A program made the translations under genes and the position numbers. A stretch of 64,000 bases of DNA, from NCBI RefSeq assembly GCF_014695385.1, contig NZ_JACJOD010000010.1, positions 62,001-126,000 on the forward strand, written 5' to 3'. Positions 56,064 through 64,000 of this stretch are shown piece after piece. Every line of letters begins with the position of its first letter. Position 1 is the first letter of the stretch. Under the pieces are notes generated by a model. It was given only the letters and a program-made list of their open reading frames with translations, was not told the origin of the DNA and searched no databases. Origin of the DNA: Trichocoleus sp. FACHB-46 (lineage in GTDB: Bacteria; Cyanobacteriota; Cyanobacteriia; FACHB-46).

Positions 56064-57117
56064 ACTGGTTGGCGCTGTGTTTGATGGCTGAGTCTGGATC
56101 TTTCAAGCCATTGCCTGTCAGGACACAGACCACCGTAGCTCCCGTAGGAATTTGATCTTTCACCTTTAGCATCCCTGCTACTGATGCGGCGCTGGCAGGT
56201 TCGCAGAACACACCTTCTTGGGAAGCCAAGAGGCGATAAGCTTCTAGAATTTCTTCATCAGTGACGGGGTTAAAAGCGCCTTGACTGGCATCTTTAACGG
56301 CGATCGCTTTTTCCCAATTCGCGGGATTGCCGATGCGAATAGCAGTTGCCAGTGTTTCAGGATGCTCAACCGGAACGCCGGAAATTAGAGGGGCAGCACC
56401 TGCGGCCTGGAAGCCCATCATTTGGGGTAGGCGATCGCAGCGACCCTCTTGGTGGTACTGGCAAAAGCCCATCCAGTAAGCAGAAATATTACCTGCATTA
56501 CCGACAGGAATGCAGAGCCAATCGGGGGCGTTACCTAGCACATCCACAATTTCAAAGGCGGCGGTTTTCTGTCCTTCCAAACGGTAGGGATTCACCGAGT
56601 TCACCAAAGTAACGGGGTGAGTTTCGGCCATTTCCCGCACAATCTCTAAGGCGCGATCGAAGTTGCCTTGAATTGCTAGGACTTCAGCGCCATACAGTAA
56701 AGCCTGAGCGAGTTTACCCAAGGCGACATAGCCTTCGGGAATTAAGACAAAGGCACGCATGCCACCCCGACGGGCATAAGCGGCGGCGGCGGCTGAAGTG
56801 TTGCCCGTACTGGCACAAATGACAGCTTTCGCTCCCGCTTCTTTGGCTTTGGAAATTGCCAAAGTCATGCCTCGATCTTTGAAACTTCCAGTAGGGTTAA
56901 GACCGTCATATTTTACGAACACCCGCACCTGCCTACCAATCTGCTCTGCGATCGCAGGGACCGGAATCAGGGGAGTATTGCCCTCATGCAGCGTTACTAC
57001 AGGAGTCTGGTCGGTAACGGGTAGATAGGGTCGGTAAGCTTCAATCAGACCTGGCCAACTTATGGCCTTTGGTGCAGATCCAACAGAGGAATTAGCGGAG
57101 GACAGGCTTAGAGTCAC
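56008..57117 (-). CDS. thrC: Threonine synthase
   Basis: PLP enzyme converting O-phosphohomoserine to threonine. The PLP Lys is K80 in [10 protein letters not shown], and the phosphate-binding glycine loop is in [12 protein letters not shown]. The opening HEGNTPLIP block is typical. It has 369 residues; this is the short threonine synthase class. It is transcribed away from a small helical protein gene, and its 3' end overlaps the coiled-coil gene. A paralogue may exist elsewhere. Confidence 0.94.
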   Translation of the reverse strand: MTLSLSSANSSVGSAPKAISWPGLIEAYRPYLPVTDQTPVVTLHEGNTPLIPVPAIAEQIGRQVRVFVKYDGLNPTGSFKDRGMTLAISKAKEAGAKAVICASTGNTSAAAAAYARRGGMRAFVLIPEGYVALGKLAQALLYGAEVLAIQGNFDRALEIVREMAETHPVTLVNSVNPYRLEGQKTAAFEIVDVLGNAPDWLCIPVGNAGNISAYWMGFCQYHQEGRCDRLPQMMGFQAAGAAPLISGVPVEHPETLATAIRIGNPANWEKAIAVKDASQGAFNPVTDEEILEAYRLLASQEGVFCEPASAASVAGMLKVKDQIPTGATVVCVLTGNGLKDPDSAIKHSANQFKQGIAPDLTAVAQAMGF

Positions 57118-57312
57118 AGTGTCAGCTAGGTGGGTTCCAAAAAAATTGAAGTAAACCTTAGTGTATCGCGATCGGCAAACTTCTCTAAACTTTCAGTGTG
57201 CCCACCCTGAGCTTGCGCCTGAACTTATCAGCGTCACGCTCAAATATCGATACATTCCTTCACCTTAGTTCATTAATCCAGTAAAATAAGCAAATGGTGT
57301 GAGTAAGCAAAA

Positions 57313-57582
57313 ATGACTAGTCAACTACTGATTTCGACAAGTGCATCCAGCTCATCTAGTGCTCCCAGTGGTCTAGAACCCGGTGAACCTGCTAGTAGTA
57401 GCACAGCCGTCTCGGAAGCCAGAAATCGTTTAATAGAATCCATGAAAAAATCTGCTTATCAAGTTGATCACCAAGTTAGAGTCCTGACCTTGCAAGCAGA
57501 GGCAGAGGCTTTACTTCAGCAACTGCAAGCTTTAAAACAGCAACGTTCGATCTCAGAACTAGCTTTAACTCATCGCTCCTAG
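57313..57582 (+). CDS. Small helical hypothetical protein
   Basis: Protein of 89 residues. A Ser-rich disordered N terminus (about 8-30) is followed by one long helix (about 35-75, Ala/Leu/Gln-rich, likely coiled coil). No recognised domain. A hairpin terminator lies just after the stop. It is divergent from thrC with about 195 bases between the starts. Function unknown. Confidence 0.6.
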   Translation: MTSQLLISTSASSSSSAPSGLEPGEPASSSTAVSEARNRLIESMKKSAYQVDHQVRVLTLQAEAEALLQQLQALKQQRSISELALTHRS

Positions 57583-57608
57583 GCGGCAGTCAGCCCCTCA
57601 CCCGCTAA

Positions 57609-57636
57609 TCCCTGCTTTCAAGTTTGGGAGCAGGGA
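57609..57636 (+). terminator. Hairpin after small helical-protein gene
   Basis: TCCCTGCT pairs with AGCAGGGA around a 12-base loop, 27 bases after the stop. Only a weak T-rich stretch follows (TTTAGTTTTC), so termination is likely but not certain. Confidence 0.6.
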
Positions 57637-57868
57637 CACGGAACTTTAGTTTTCTCAGCGAGTGCTATGGGGTAAGATGATTTTTCTCTGCGATCGCCAG
57701 CTAGAAACTCGCTACGAACCGGAGTGATGCTCAATGGTGTGGGGCCGCTGTGGCTTGCGGATAAGCCAATATGAGAAATTTTTAGCCCTATCTCTAAAAA
57801 ACTTAATACTTAAATTCAATCTTGTGGTAAAAAGGACTGGTTACTGAGCTTGCAGCTAGAGTGGCACT

Positions 57869-57898
57869 TTGGTTTGCAGCACTCATTTTTGCTGCCAA
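57869..57898 (+). promoter_or_regulatory. First hairpin in desA leader
   Basis: GCAGCA pairs with TGCTGC across CTCATTTT, with extra TTG/CAA pairing after a bulge, then GTTTTT follows. Together with the second hairpin it suggests a structured or attenuated leader. Confidence 0.45.
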
Positions 57899-57939
57899 GT
57901 TTTTCTACATATCAATTGACGCAACTACTTGAAAAGCAG

Positions 57940-57968
57940 AACCTGCTACCTTGCATTAGCAGGTTTTT
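57940..57968 (+). terminator. Terminator-like hairpin just before desA
   Basis: AACCTGCTA pairs with TAGCAGGTT around 8 bases, followed by TTTAA. It sits about 50 bases before the desaturase start and inside its leader. The small gene upstream already has its own hairpin, so this one must serve an unannotated transcript or act as an attenuator of desA. Confidence 0.7.
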
Positions 57969-58016
57969 AATTGTGCACCCAGATATCACTGCTCATTGGA
58001 GAAAGTTCATTTCTTT

Positions 58017-59066
58017 ATGACCGTATCGACAGTAAAGCCTGAAAACCTAGAGTTTGATGCACCTGCTTCAGCTCTACGTCTCAAAGACATTTTGAAGACC
58101 TTACCGAAAGAATGTTTTCAAAAAAATAGCCGCAAGGCGTGGTCTGCTGCATTATTCAGCGTCGCTGTCGTGGCTCTAGGTTATTGGGGTTTAGCGGTTG
58201 CCCCTTGGTTTCTTCTACCTGTGCTCTGGATTTTTACAGGGACCGCGTTAACTGGTTTTTTTGTGATTGGTCATGACTGCGGCCATCGCTCTTTTGCCAA
58301 ACGCCGCTGGGTGAATGATTTGGTGGGTCACTTGTTCATGATGCCCCTGATTTACCCCTTCCACAGTTGGCGCATTCTCCATAACTTCCACCACACCCAT
58401 ACCAACAAGCTGGATATTGATAACGCTTGGCAACCGTTCCAGACAGAGTATTACGATAGTTTGCCACGCTCACTCCAGAACGGCTATGAGGGGCTGCGGG
58501 GACGCTTCTGGTGGGTCGGTTCGATCGTGCATTGGGCAGGGATACACTTTACTCTGGCGGAGTTTCAACCCAAGGACCACTCCAAGGTTAAGTTGTCTGT
58601 GGCGGTTGTGTTGATTTTTGCCGCGATCGCTTTCCCCACTTTAATTTTGACAACAGGCATCTGGGGCTTTGTGAAGTTCTGGCTGATGCCTTGGCTGGTC
58701 TACCATTTCTGGATGAGCACGTTCACTTTAGTGCATCACACCGCACCAGATATTGCGTTTTATCCTGAAGAGCAATGGAATGCGGCTGATTCTCAGCTTT
58801 CCGGTACGGTGCATTGCAATTACCCAGGTTGGGTGGAGTCTTTGTGCCATGACATTAACGTGCATGTGCCGCACCACATTTCCACCGCAATTCCTTCCTA
58901 CAACTTGCGGATGGCTTACCAAAGCTTGCAGCAGAACTGGGGCAATCGCTTGTACAAAGAGTGCAACTTTTCCTGGGCATTGATGAAAGAAATTACAGAC
59001 CAATGCCACTTGTATCATCCTGAGGCTTGCTACCGCTCGTTTACGGACTATCGTCAAGGTCAATAG
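58017..59066 (+). CDS. desA: Delta-12 acyl-lipid desaturase (DesA type)
   Basis: Diiron membrane desaturase adding a double bond at position 12 of lipid-bound oleate with ferredoxin as electron donor. The three histidine boxes are HDCGH near residue 87, HNFHHTH near 122, and HVPHH near 287. Membrane segments flank them (about 45-80 and 190-235). It has 349-350 residues, the usual DesA length. I use the ATG at 58017; the TTG at 57996 gives seven more residues. Its 5' leader carries two hairpins. Cold induction is known for DesA elsewhere. Confidence 0.92.
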   Translation: MTVSTVKPENLEFDAPASALRLKDILKTLPKECFQKNSRKAWSAALFSVAVVALGYWGLAVAPWFLLPVLWIFTGTALTGFFVIGHDCGHRSFAKRRWVNDLVGHLFMMPLIYPFHSWRILHNFHHTHTNKLDIDNAWQPFQTEYYDSLPRSLQNGYEGLRGRFWWVGSIVHWAGIHFTLAEFQPKDHSKVKLSVAVVLIFAAIAFPTLILTTGIWGFVKFWLMPWLVYHFWMSTFTLVHHTAPDIAFYPEEQWNAADSQLSGTVHCNYPGWVESLCHDINVHVPHHISTAIPSYNLRMAYQSLQQNWGNRLYKECNFSWALMKEITDQCHLYHPEACYRSFTDYRQGQ

Positions 59067-59076
59067 GCATCACTTG

Positions 59077-59121
59077 CGGCTGAAATTTACGTTTTTTTAT
59101 CTAACGGGAGTTTCAGCCGCT
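59077..59121 (+). terminator. Inverted repeat after desA
   Basis: Perfect 10-base arms GCGGCTGAAA / TTTCAGCCGC flank a 25-base loop that includes a run of seven Ts. It begins 10 bases after the desA stop. Termination is plausible even though the T run is in the loop. Confidence 0.6.
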
Positions 59122-59186
59122 AGAATTAAGGCTATTCTGTGTAATCAGATTGCACGAATTTCAGCAATGTTGGTGAGGGAGTGGGC

Positions 59187-59981
59187 ATGAACAGATTGCA
59201 GCAACTGGTAAGTTTCACGGCCACGGCTCTGGTCCTGGTTGGTTGTGCTGGGGGCGATCGCACGGCCCAGCAAAATCCCACTCCCGCTTCTCCGTCTGTG
59301 GCTAGTTCCACCCAAACTGTTAAAACTCAGCCGATCGCCCAACAAAACTTTTCTAAGCCCATCGTCCCACCCGTACCCGTGGTCAAAACGGTTCCCGTAC
59401 CAGGTTTAGTGCAGCCTACTAACGCCACAGCTCGATTGCCGCAAATCGCCTCAGGTCGTCGTGACCCCTTTGCCGCTGTCGTGACCTCTCCAGTCGTGGT
59501 GCCTGGACCTGTGACTAGTACTAGTACTGCTACAAGACCAATCCCTCAGGTTGCTCCGGTGCCGAGAGTGGTGAGAACGGCTCCAGCTAGACCCGCTCCT
59601 AGTCAGCCTGCTCCCGCCCCAGTCTTTGCAGCTGCTCCTTTACCGCAGTTGCAGCCTAGCTCTCCTAATTTCACTACAGTTCCCTTACCTCCGCCTGCTC
59701 CGTTCCCTGGTGTGGTGCCTCTACCGCCTACCAGCGTTGCTAATGTGATCGAGGTGACTGGTGTGGTGCAAGTGGGCCAAAAGGTAAGCGCCATTATCAA
59801 AGTGCCAGCAGAGTCCACGAGCCGCTATGTCAGTGAAGGCGAGTATTTAGCGGGTGGCATTTTAGTCAAGCGAATTGAGTTAGGCACCCGCGAAGAGCCT
59901 TTAGTTGTGCTAGAGCAAAACGGCGTTGAAATTGTTAAATCTGTCGGTAGTGCAGGCAATACAGTGGCTCGCGCCTTCTAA
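59187..59981 (+). CDS. Pro-rich lipoprotein with PilP-like C-terminal domain
   Basis: Protein of 264 residues from the ATG at 59187 (GAGGGA 6 bases upstream). A lipoprotein signal ends at LVGC (Cys20). A long Pro/Val/Thr-rich stretch (about 50-190) contains GRRDPFA near residue 92. The C-terminal domain (about 190-260: VTGVVQVGQKVSAII, YVSEGEYLAGG) is a small beta sandwich recalling PilP, the lipoprotein linking inner- and outer-membrane parts of type IV pili. The match is by motif and layout only. No other pilus gene is beside it. Confidence 0.65.
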   Translation: MNRLQQLVSFTATALVLVGCAGGDRTAQQNPTPASPSVASSTQTVKTQPIAQQNFSKPIVPPVPVVKTVPVPGLVQPTNATARLPQIASGRRDPFAAVVTSPVVVPGPVTSTSTATRPIPQVAPVPRVVRTAPARPAPSQPAPAPVFAAAPLPQLQPSSPNFTTVPLPPPAPFPGVVPLPPTSVANVIEVTGVVQVGQKVSAIIKVPAESTSRYVSEGEYLAGGILVKRIELGTREEPLVVLEQNGVEIVKSVGSAGNTVARAF

Positions 59982-60070
59982 GCGCTAAGGCGGAGGCTGG
60001 AACGAATTCTGATGTCTAGAATGGGAAGGAGCTTTGCTTGACCCCAGTCTCTAGGTAGGTGTGCGTAGCT

Positions 60071-60565
60071 ATGAAGCGATCGCCTCAGTCAACGATTTCC
60101 CGGAATTTGAGTTATCAAGAGGTTTATACCTGCCCCATCTGCCGTCATGGTGAGATTGCAGGCATGACCTTGATGGATGCGTTTGCTTGTAATTTTTGTC
60201 GCCATATCTTCACAGCTAACTTGCGCGAGCAATCAGTTCAAGTGGTAGATAACTCTCACCCCTTAGCTTGGCGCTGGAATGGGCAAACTTGGCGAGGTCT
60301 GCACCAAGTAGATGGTGACCAAACTGTTTTAATTTGGTTGATCGGGTTGATTTTGGTCGTCTTGCCATCGGCTTTGGTGGGGCTGGCTTCTTATATGTTT
60401 CCGCCCCTTGATGACAGTCCTTCTAGCTCTGTCCCTTTGCTGTGGACGAGCTTAACTTTCTGTTTGCACTTTATTTTGGTGGCGTGGTTGGTGGCAGAGC
60501 ATCACCAGTTCCCGCTGTATGTAGCTTGTAAGGTGCGATTGCAAGGACTTACCAATCGGCCTTAA
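60071..60565 (+). CDS. Two-helix membrane protein with N-terminal zinc ribbon
   Basis: Protein of 164 residues from the ATG at 60071. The Cys4 ribbon is CPICRHGE (near residue 21) and CNFCRHIF (near 42). A folded region follows (RWNGQTWRGLHQ), then two membrane helices (about 85-108 and 122-142). Conserved in cyanobacteria in my recollection, of unknown function. A role as a membrane assembly factor is speculation. It ends 9 bases from the convergent 819-residue gene. Confidence 0.68.
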   Translation: MKRSPQSTISRNLSYQEVYTCPICRHGEIAGMTLMDAFACNFCRHIFTANLREQSVQVVDNSHPLAWRWNGQTWRGLHQVDGDQTVLIWLIGLILVVLPSALVGLASYMFPPLDDSPSSSVPLLWTSLTFCLHFILVAWLVAEHHQFPLYVACKVRLQGLTNRP

Positions 60566-60574
60566 GGGGTTAGC

Positions 60575-63034
60575 CTACTCGAATTGCTGTTTCTTGCTAG
60601 ACCAGCGTTGGAGGCGGTAGCCCGTAGATCCATCCACGACGAGGACGGAGATACCACCATCGCCTAAGTCTGCGATCGCTAACAGTGACTGTTGGGCTGT
60701 TCCATTAAATTCGTTGTAAAGTACAGCGCCCGTATCTGACACAATCAAGGTCCGCGATCGCCCAGCAGGACGTTTCTGGGCGTCTGGCTGGTCAAGTTGC
60801 AAAGTAGCCAGCGTCTCTGGGTCAAGGGTAAACACGGCTTCGATTTGCTGGTTGCCAGTCAAGTCAATTTGTTGCACTTGCCAACTACCAATTTCGCTTT
60901 GTTGGAGTAGGCCCGCAGGGGTCGCTGTCACTCCAGCGGGTAATTGATTGCTTTGTTGTAGTTCTGTCGCTAGTGCTTGCAGGATCGGATTGGCCAGCTT
61001 AGGTTGCTGTTGATTCAGATCTGCCAAAGTAGTCACTGCGGGGGTCGTCCATTGCAAGGCCGTAGTCGTCAGGGCCAAAGGACGGGGTAGGGGTTGTGCA
61101 GCCGTAGGAGCGGGAAGGGGGTCGCCAGCCGCCAAAATCCGTATGGTGCCGCCTTGTAGTTGTATTGCTTTGGCTGTGGCGAAGACAGTGTCTTGTTGGC
61201 CCGCATCGGTCCAGACCAAAATCTGTAGTTGTGGATCGGTGGTGAGGCCCAGCAAATTCCACAACGGTTCGGCCCCATCAGCCTTGGAAAACTTGAGGTC
61301 AGAAAAGTTAGAGCGTTGCCAACGCTTGCCATCGTAAAAAGCCGTCACCTCCACTTCGTACCAGGTTTGTCCAGCCTCTAATTTCAAACTTGAGTTCTTT
61401 AGTTGCCACCAATCCGCAGGGTTGATTTGCTTAATTGGCTCTGCCGTGCCGACAACTTGGCTCAGGTGGGTGCTGGGAGGAACGACATCGGAAAAGTTGG
61501 GGTCGAGGCGATCGAGGAGTTTGCTAATCTGAGCGATCGCGGCTGGTTTGGTTTGGGGTTGTTTCTTTAACCAAGCGATCGCCGCAGCTTTATCTTTCTT
61601 AGCGCCAACAATTAAAGCGCCCCAGGCTTTGGCATCGGTTTGCATTGGGTCAACTTTGAGGGCAGCCTCGACCCGATTCCACAAGCGATCGGCATCTCCC
61701 TTCAACAGAGAGGCGACCTCCTGGCTGTTATCCACGGACGCTTGAAACACGGATAAGGCTCTGGCCCAACGACCATCAATTAAATTCGTGAGCACTTGTT
61801 GGCTAGGGCTAGCCCAAGACTTTTCTGCTTGAGCTTGGGTCGCTTCTGCATGCAGCCGCACAAAATCCATCTCGGCTTGGGCCGCGTTGGACCACAGGTC
61901 CGGATTGGCTTCACTGGCTTGGCGGAGCGATTTGAACCAGGCTAAAGCTGGAGACCATAAGCCACTCCGGGCTAAGGTCATAATTTTGCCGTAGGTTTCT
62001 GTATCAAAGGCTGGATCACTGAGCGAAATAGCTTCTAGCTGAATCGGGTCCGGTAAAAACTGCCGTGGCTGGACCTGATAAACCTCGAATTGCGGCTCTA
62101 AGCCAACGGTTTGGTCTACTACTAGTTCGGGGGTGGCTCCGCTAGTAATCGCTTTCCAGGCAGGAGCTTGGCCCGTAGAACTTGTCCACTCCAGCATCCA
62201 ACCTAAGTAGTCTCGGTCAGGATTGTAGTGAGCCACGCGGCCATAAGCAATAGTGTCGTCGCCTCGTACCAACTCGCCGCTCAGCAGTAACCATACGCCT
62301 GAGGTGGGGACTTTGCCCTCAAAGCGCTGAATGGTGGTTAGCGGGAGCGATCGCGCGGACCCTTGGTTCTCTGAGTTGGCATCGACCAGTGGAGCGATCG
62401 CAAAAGATTCTTCTGGCCCCGCTACGGCGATTTGGCTAGCTAGCCAGTAAGACTGCTCTTGCTTAATCTGCCGCCGCGCATCCTCAACGGGTCGATAAAC
62501 CTGGAGCTCAACAATTTGCTCACAGTTACTCTTGGTTGAATCTAGAGTGCTAGTGGCTTGACAGAGGGGGCGTCGAGCCAAAACCGGAATTAAAAGATCG
62601 GTGGCAGTTGCACTTTTGTTGGCTCCCTTGGCTTCATTGCCCAAAGAAATGGGTTCACCTGGAATCCGACCTGCTTGACGAATGCTGGCGCGAATTTCTG
62701 AGAGGGTTTGATAAGTCTCCTGGTTGGCAACCGGGATGCGAGTCCAAGTGGGTAAATATTGATTTAATCCCACGATCGCATCGGGATCAACAATCAGTAG
62801 AATGGCTATCCAAGCTCCGCCAACTGTCAGCCCCGCCGCACCACATAACAGTGCCAGTGCCCCCAGCAGCGAGAGCCAAGAATTACCCTGAGCCTTAGTG
62901 GGTGTCTGGGGAGGACTCGGAACTCTGGGTGGGGCAGCACTCGCAGGCGGCCTTGGAGTCGCTGGCTTGCGCGGTGGCAAAAGCTTCGGTTTCTTCTGGG
63001 GTTGGAGCGCAGTCTTATCCGGTTTAATTCCCAT
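60575..63034 (-). CDS. Large bitopic protein of unknown function
   Basis: Protein of 819 residues. A basic Pro-rich cytoplasmic tail (about 10-50) precedes one membrane helix (about 53-82); the remaining 730 residues are probably periplasmic or lumenal. I see no enzymatic motif. The middle part is helical (about 355-470), and the C-terminal part includes a beta-rich region with an FTLDPE segment and a conserved-looking ending VLVVDGSTGYRLQRWS. It is long and cyanobacterial in style; no domain name is justified. Single gene. Confidence 0.72.
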   Translation of the reverse strand: MGIKPDKTALQPQKKPKLLPPRKPATPRPPASAAPPRVPSPPQTPTKAQGNSWLSLLGALALLCGAAGLTVGGAWIAILLIVDPDAIVGLNQYLPTWTRIPVANQETYQTLSEIRASIRQAGRIPGEPISLGNEAKGANKSATATDLLIPVLARRPLCQATSTLDSTKSNCEQIVELQVYRPVEDARRQIKQEQSYWLASQIAVAGPEESFAIAPLVDANSENQGSARSLPLTTIQRFEGKVPTSGVWLLLSGELVRGDDTIAYGRVAHYNPDRDYLGWMLEWTSSTGQAPAWKAITSGATPELVVDQTVGLEPQFEVYQVQPRQFLPDPIQLEAISLSDPAFDTETYGKIMTLARSGLWSPALAWFKSLRQASEANPDLWSNAAQAEMDFVRLHAEATQAQAEKSWASPSQQVLTNLIDGRWARALSVFQASVDNSQEVASLLKGDADRLWNRVEAALKVDPMQTDAKAWGALIVGAKKDKAAAIAWLKKQPQTKPAAIAQISKLLDRLDPNFSDVVPPSTHLSQVVGTAEPIKQINPADWWQLKNSSLKLEAGQTWYEVEVTAFYDGKRWQRSNFSDLKFSKADGAEPLWNLLGLTTDPQLQILVWTDAGQQDTVFATAKAIQLQGGTIRILAAGDPLPAPTAAQPLPRPLALTTTALQWTTPAVTTLADLNQQQPKLANPILQALATELQQSNQLPAGVTATPAGLLQQSEIGSWQVQQIDLTGNQQIEAVFTLDPETLATLQLDQPDAQKRPAGRSRTLIVSDTGAVLYNEFNGTAQQSLLAIADLGDGGISVLVVDGSTGYRLQRWSSKKQQFE

Positions 63035-63321
63035 TCCAGCTTTCAGTTAGCAATCAAAAATCTTTGGCGATCGCAGGTTTGCAGTTGAGCTGACTGCGTA
63101 CTGATCCATACAAGGTGTAGTGACCTCTTCCGGTCAACCCATAAAGTCTTGGAAGCGAGTTGGAGTCTCAAACTCCCCTTCCCTATGAGGGAAGGGAGTG
63201 TGGGTTAGGTCTCATAATGCCTAGCGGTCGCGCCATCAACTCAGCAAATTTGGAACTAACTGTACCCCTAATTCTCAATAGTTCAGCAGGAATTTCAGAC
63301 TTTTGCCAAAATCTACAGAAT
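63035..63321. other. Gap with dispersed repeat
   Basis: About 287 bases between two minus-strand genes. It holds the second copy of the C-rich repeat. Nothing else is evident. Confidence 0.4.
63171..63213. repeat. Dispersed C-rich inverted repeat, copy 2
   Basis: ACTCCCCTTCCCT pairs with AGGGAAGGGAGT with one bulged base and is followed by GGGTTAGGTCTCA, the same ending found in the copy at 42223-42312. Confidence 0.8.
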
Positions 63322-64000
63322 TTAAGCTTCTAACAAGGCTTGTTCGTAAAGTTGGCCCGCCCGCTCCCAAGTGTAATTGGTTTCGATCATCGATCGCGCG
63401 TTGTGGGAAAGCTCTGCTCGTAAAGCTGGATTTTCAAACAACTGGCTAATCGCGTTGACGTACTCAGCCACAGAATTCGCTCGCAACGCCCGCAGAGGCA
63501 CATTGGCTCCATCCACAGTTAAGCCCTCTAAGCCGCGATCGCTAGCCACAATGGGTGCGCCTGCTGCCATCGACTCCAAGGTTTTGGTTTTAATGCCCAA
63601 ACCAACGCGGAGGGGCACGACGCATACTGTCGCTTGGTGCATGTAGTCCACCATTGACGGGACTTTGCCCGTGACCACCACACCAGGCTCATCTTTGAGG
63701 GCTAAAACTTCCGCGACGGGACGCGCCCCCACCAAGCTCAAGGTAGCTTCTGGATAACGCTGCCTGACTTGGGGAAACACCTCTAAGGCAAAGAAGCGAG
63801 CGGCATCAATGTTGTGGGAAGAATCCATCGCGCCCACAAACACCAAGCGTTGGCCGCCTGGGTCGCCAGGACGATAGGGAAATGTCTCTAAATCCACGCC
63901 GTTAGAAACGACGGTAATGGGAGAGCCTGGGGAAATGGCCGCTAGTTTTTGGCGATCGTCTTCCGTAGTGGCAATGAGACTCGAAAACTTGGCGCAATAG
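63322..64000 (-). CDS. Family 4 glycosyltransferase, N-terminal part outside the window
   Basis: C-terminal donor domain of a GT-B glycosyltransferase; the frame stays open to the last base, so the start lies beyond the window. The internal GTG at 63897 is not the start: upstream residues (ATTEDDRQKL, VVSNGVDLETFP) are in family character. Visible motifs are LVFVGAMDSSHN, LSLVGARPV, and a GLGIKTKTLESMAAGAPIVASDRGLEG block, like glycosyltransferases that set a sugar on polysaccharide. The acceptor cannot be read. Confidence 0.88.
   Translation of the reverse strand, partial: YCAKFSSLIATTEDDRQKLAAISPGSPITVVSNGVDLETFPYRPGDPGGQRLVFVGAMDSSHNIDAARFFALEVFPQVRQRYPEATLSLVGARPVAEVLALKDEPGVVVTGKVPSMVDYMHQATVCVVPLRVGLGIKTKTLESMAAGAPIVASDRGLEGLTVDGANVPLRALRANSVAEYVNAISQLFENPALRAELSHNARSMIETNYTWERAGQLYEQALLEA

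Noticed and set aside
1-64000. CRISPR array, prophage or insertion sequence
   Set aside because: No regularly spaced repeats, transposase, integrase or phage structural genes were seen.

Overview
The window is cyanobacterial chromosome. It carries petB/petD for the cytochrome b6f complex, ndhM, a phycobiliprotein-like gene beside a phycobilisome-linker gene, a DesA-type desaturase with three histidine boxes, and many cyanobacterial families of unknown function. The octamer GCGATCGC (HIP1) recurs throughout. A filamentous, non-marine cyanobacterium of the Leptolyngbya kind would fit, but that is inference; no rRNA or other phylogenetic marker is present. I see no rRNA, tRNA, CRISPR array, insertion sequence or prophage.

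Layout. 1-8 kb: fabD (first codon lost at the window edge) and plsC for lipid synthesis, an AI-2E-type permease, DUF2288 and YdcF proteins, a GH1 beta-glucosidase, a six-helix membrane protein behind a Pho-box-like repeat, and an alpha/beta hydrolase that has lost its acid and base. 8-14 kb: a secreted small protein, an HCF173-like SDR/CIA30 protein, DUF1824, the phycobiliprotein-like/linker pair, a DUF2993 protein and an ExbB-like proton channel. 14-24 kb: a large GAF/PAS histidine kinase, an HD phosphohydrolase coupled to ctpA, then petB-petD with a strong terminator, and a glycosyltransferase. 24-34 kb: a TPR protein, an RDD-HEAT-pentapeptide fusion, an outer-membrane barrel, a phytase-like esterase, ndhM, and a histidine phosphatase.

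34.5-36.5 kb holds the clearest accessory gene: a solitary, AT-rich DUF262-HNH (GmrSD-like) protein without HIP1 sites, a probable anti-phage nuclease. 36.5-46 kb is housekeeping, nearly all on the minus strand: aat-map, rpsN, nth, a site-2 protease, serS, a GH57 enzyme, nfu and a second histidine kinase. 47-53 kb: a ribbon-helix-helix protein, lepA, and the nucleotide-sugar pair uxs-ugd (UDP-glucose to UDP-glucuronate to UDP-xylose). 53-64 kb: a degenerate metallo-beta-lactamase-fold protein, an EGY-like site-2 protease, thrC, desA behind an attenuator-like leader, a PilP-like lipoprotein, a large membrane-anchored protein, and the end of a glycosyltransferase that runs off the window.

The genes mostly form short operons of one to three. 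Recurring themes are photosynthetic membrane biogenesis (ctpA, petBD, HCF173-like, ndhM, phycobilisome relatives), membrane lipid supply (fabD, plsC, desA) and cell-surface sugars. I see no unmistakable large new system. The best leads are the orphan phycobiliprotein/linker pair, the Pho-box-preceded six-helix protein, the two apparent pseudoenzymes, the lone DUF262-HNH gene, and the desA leader.
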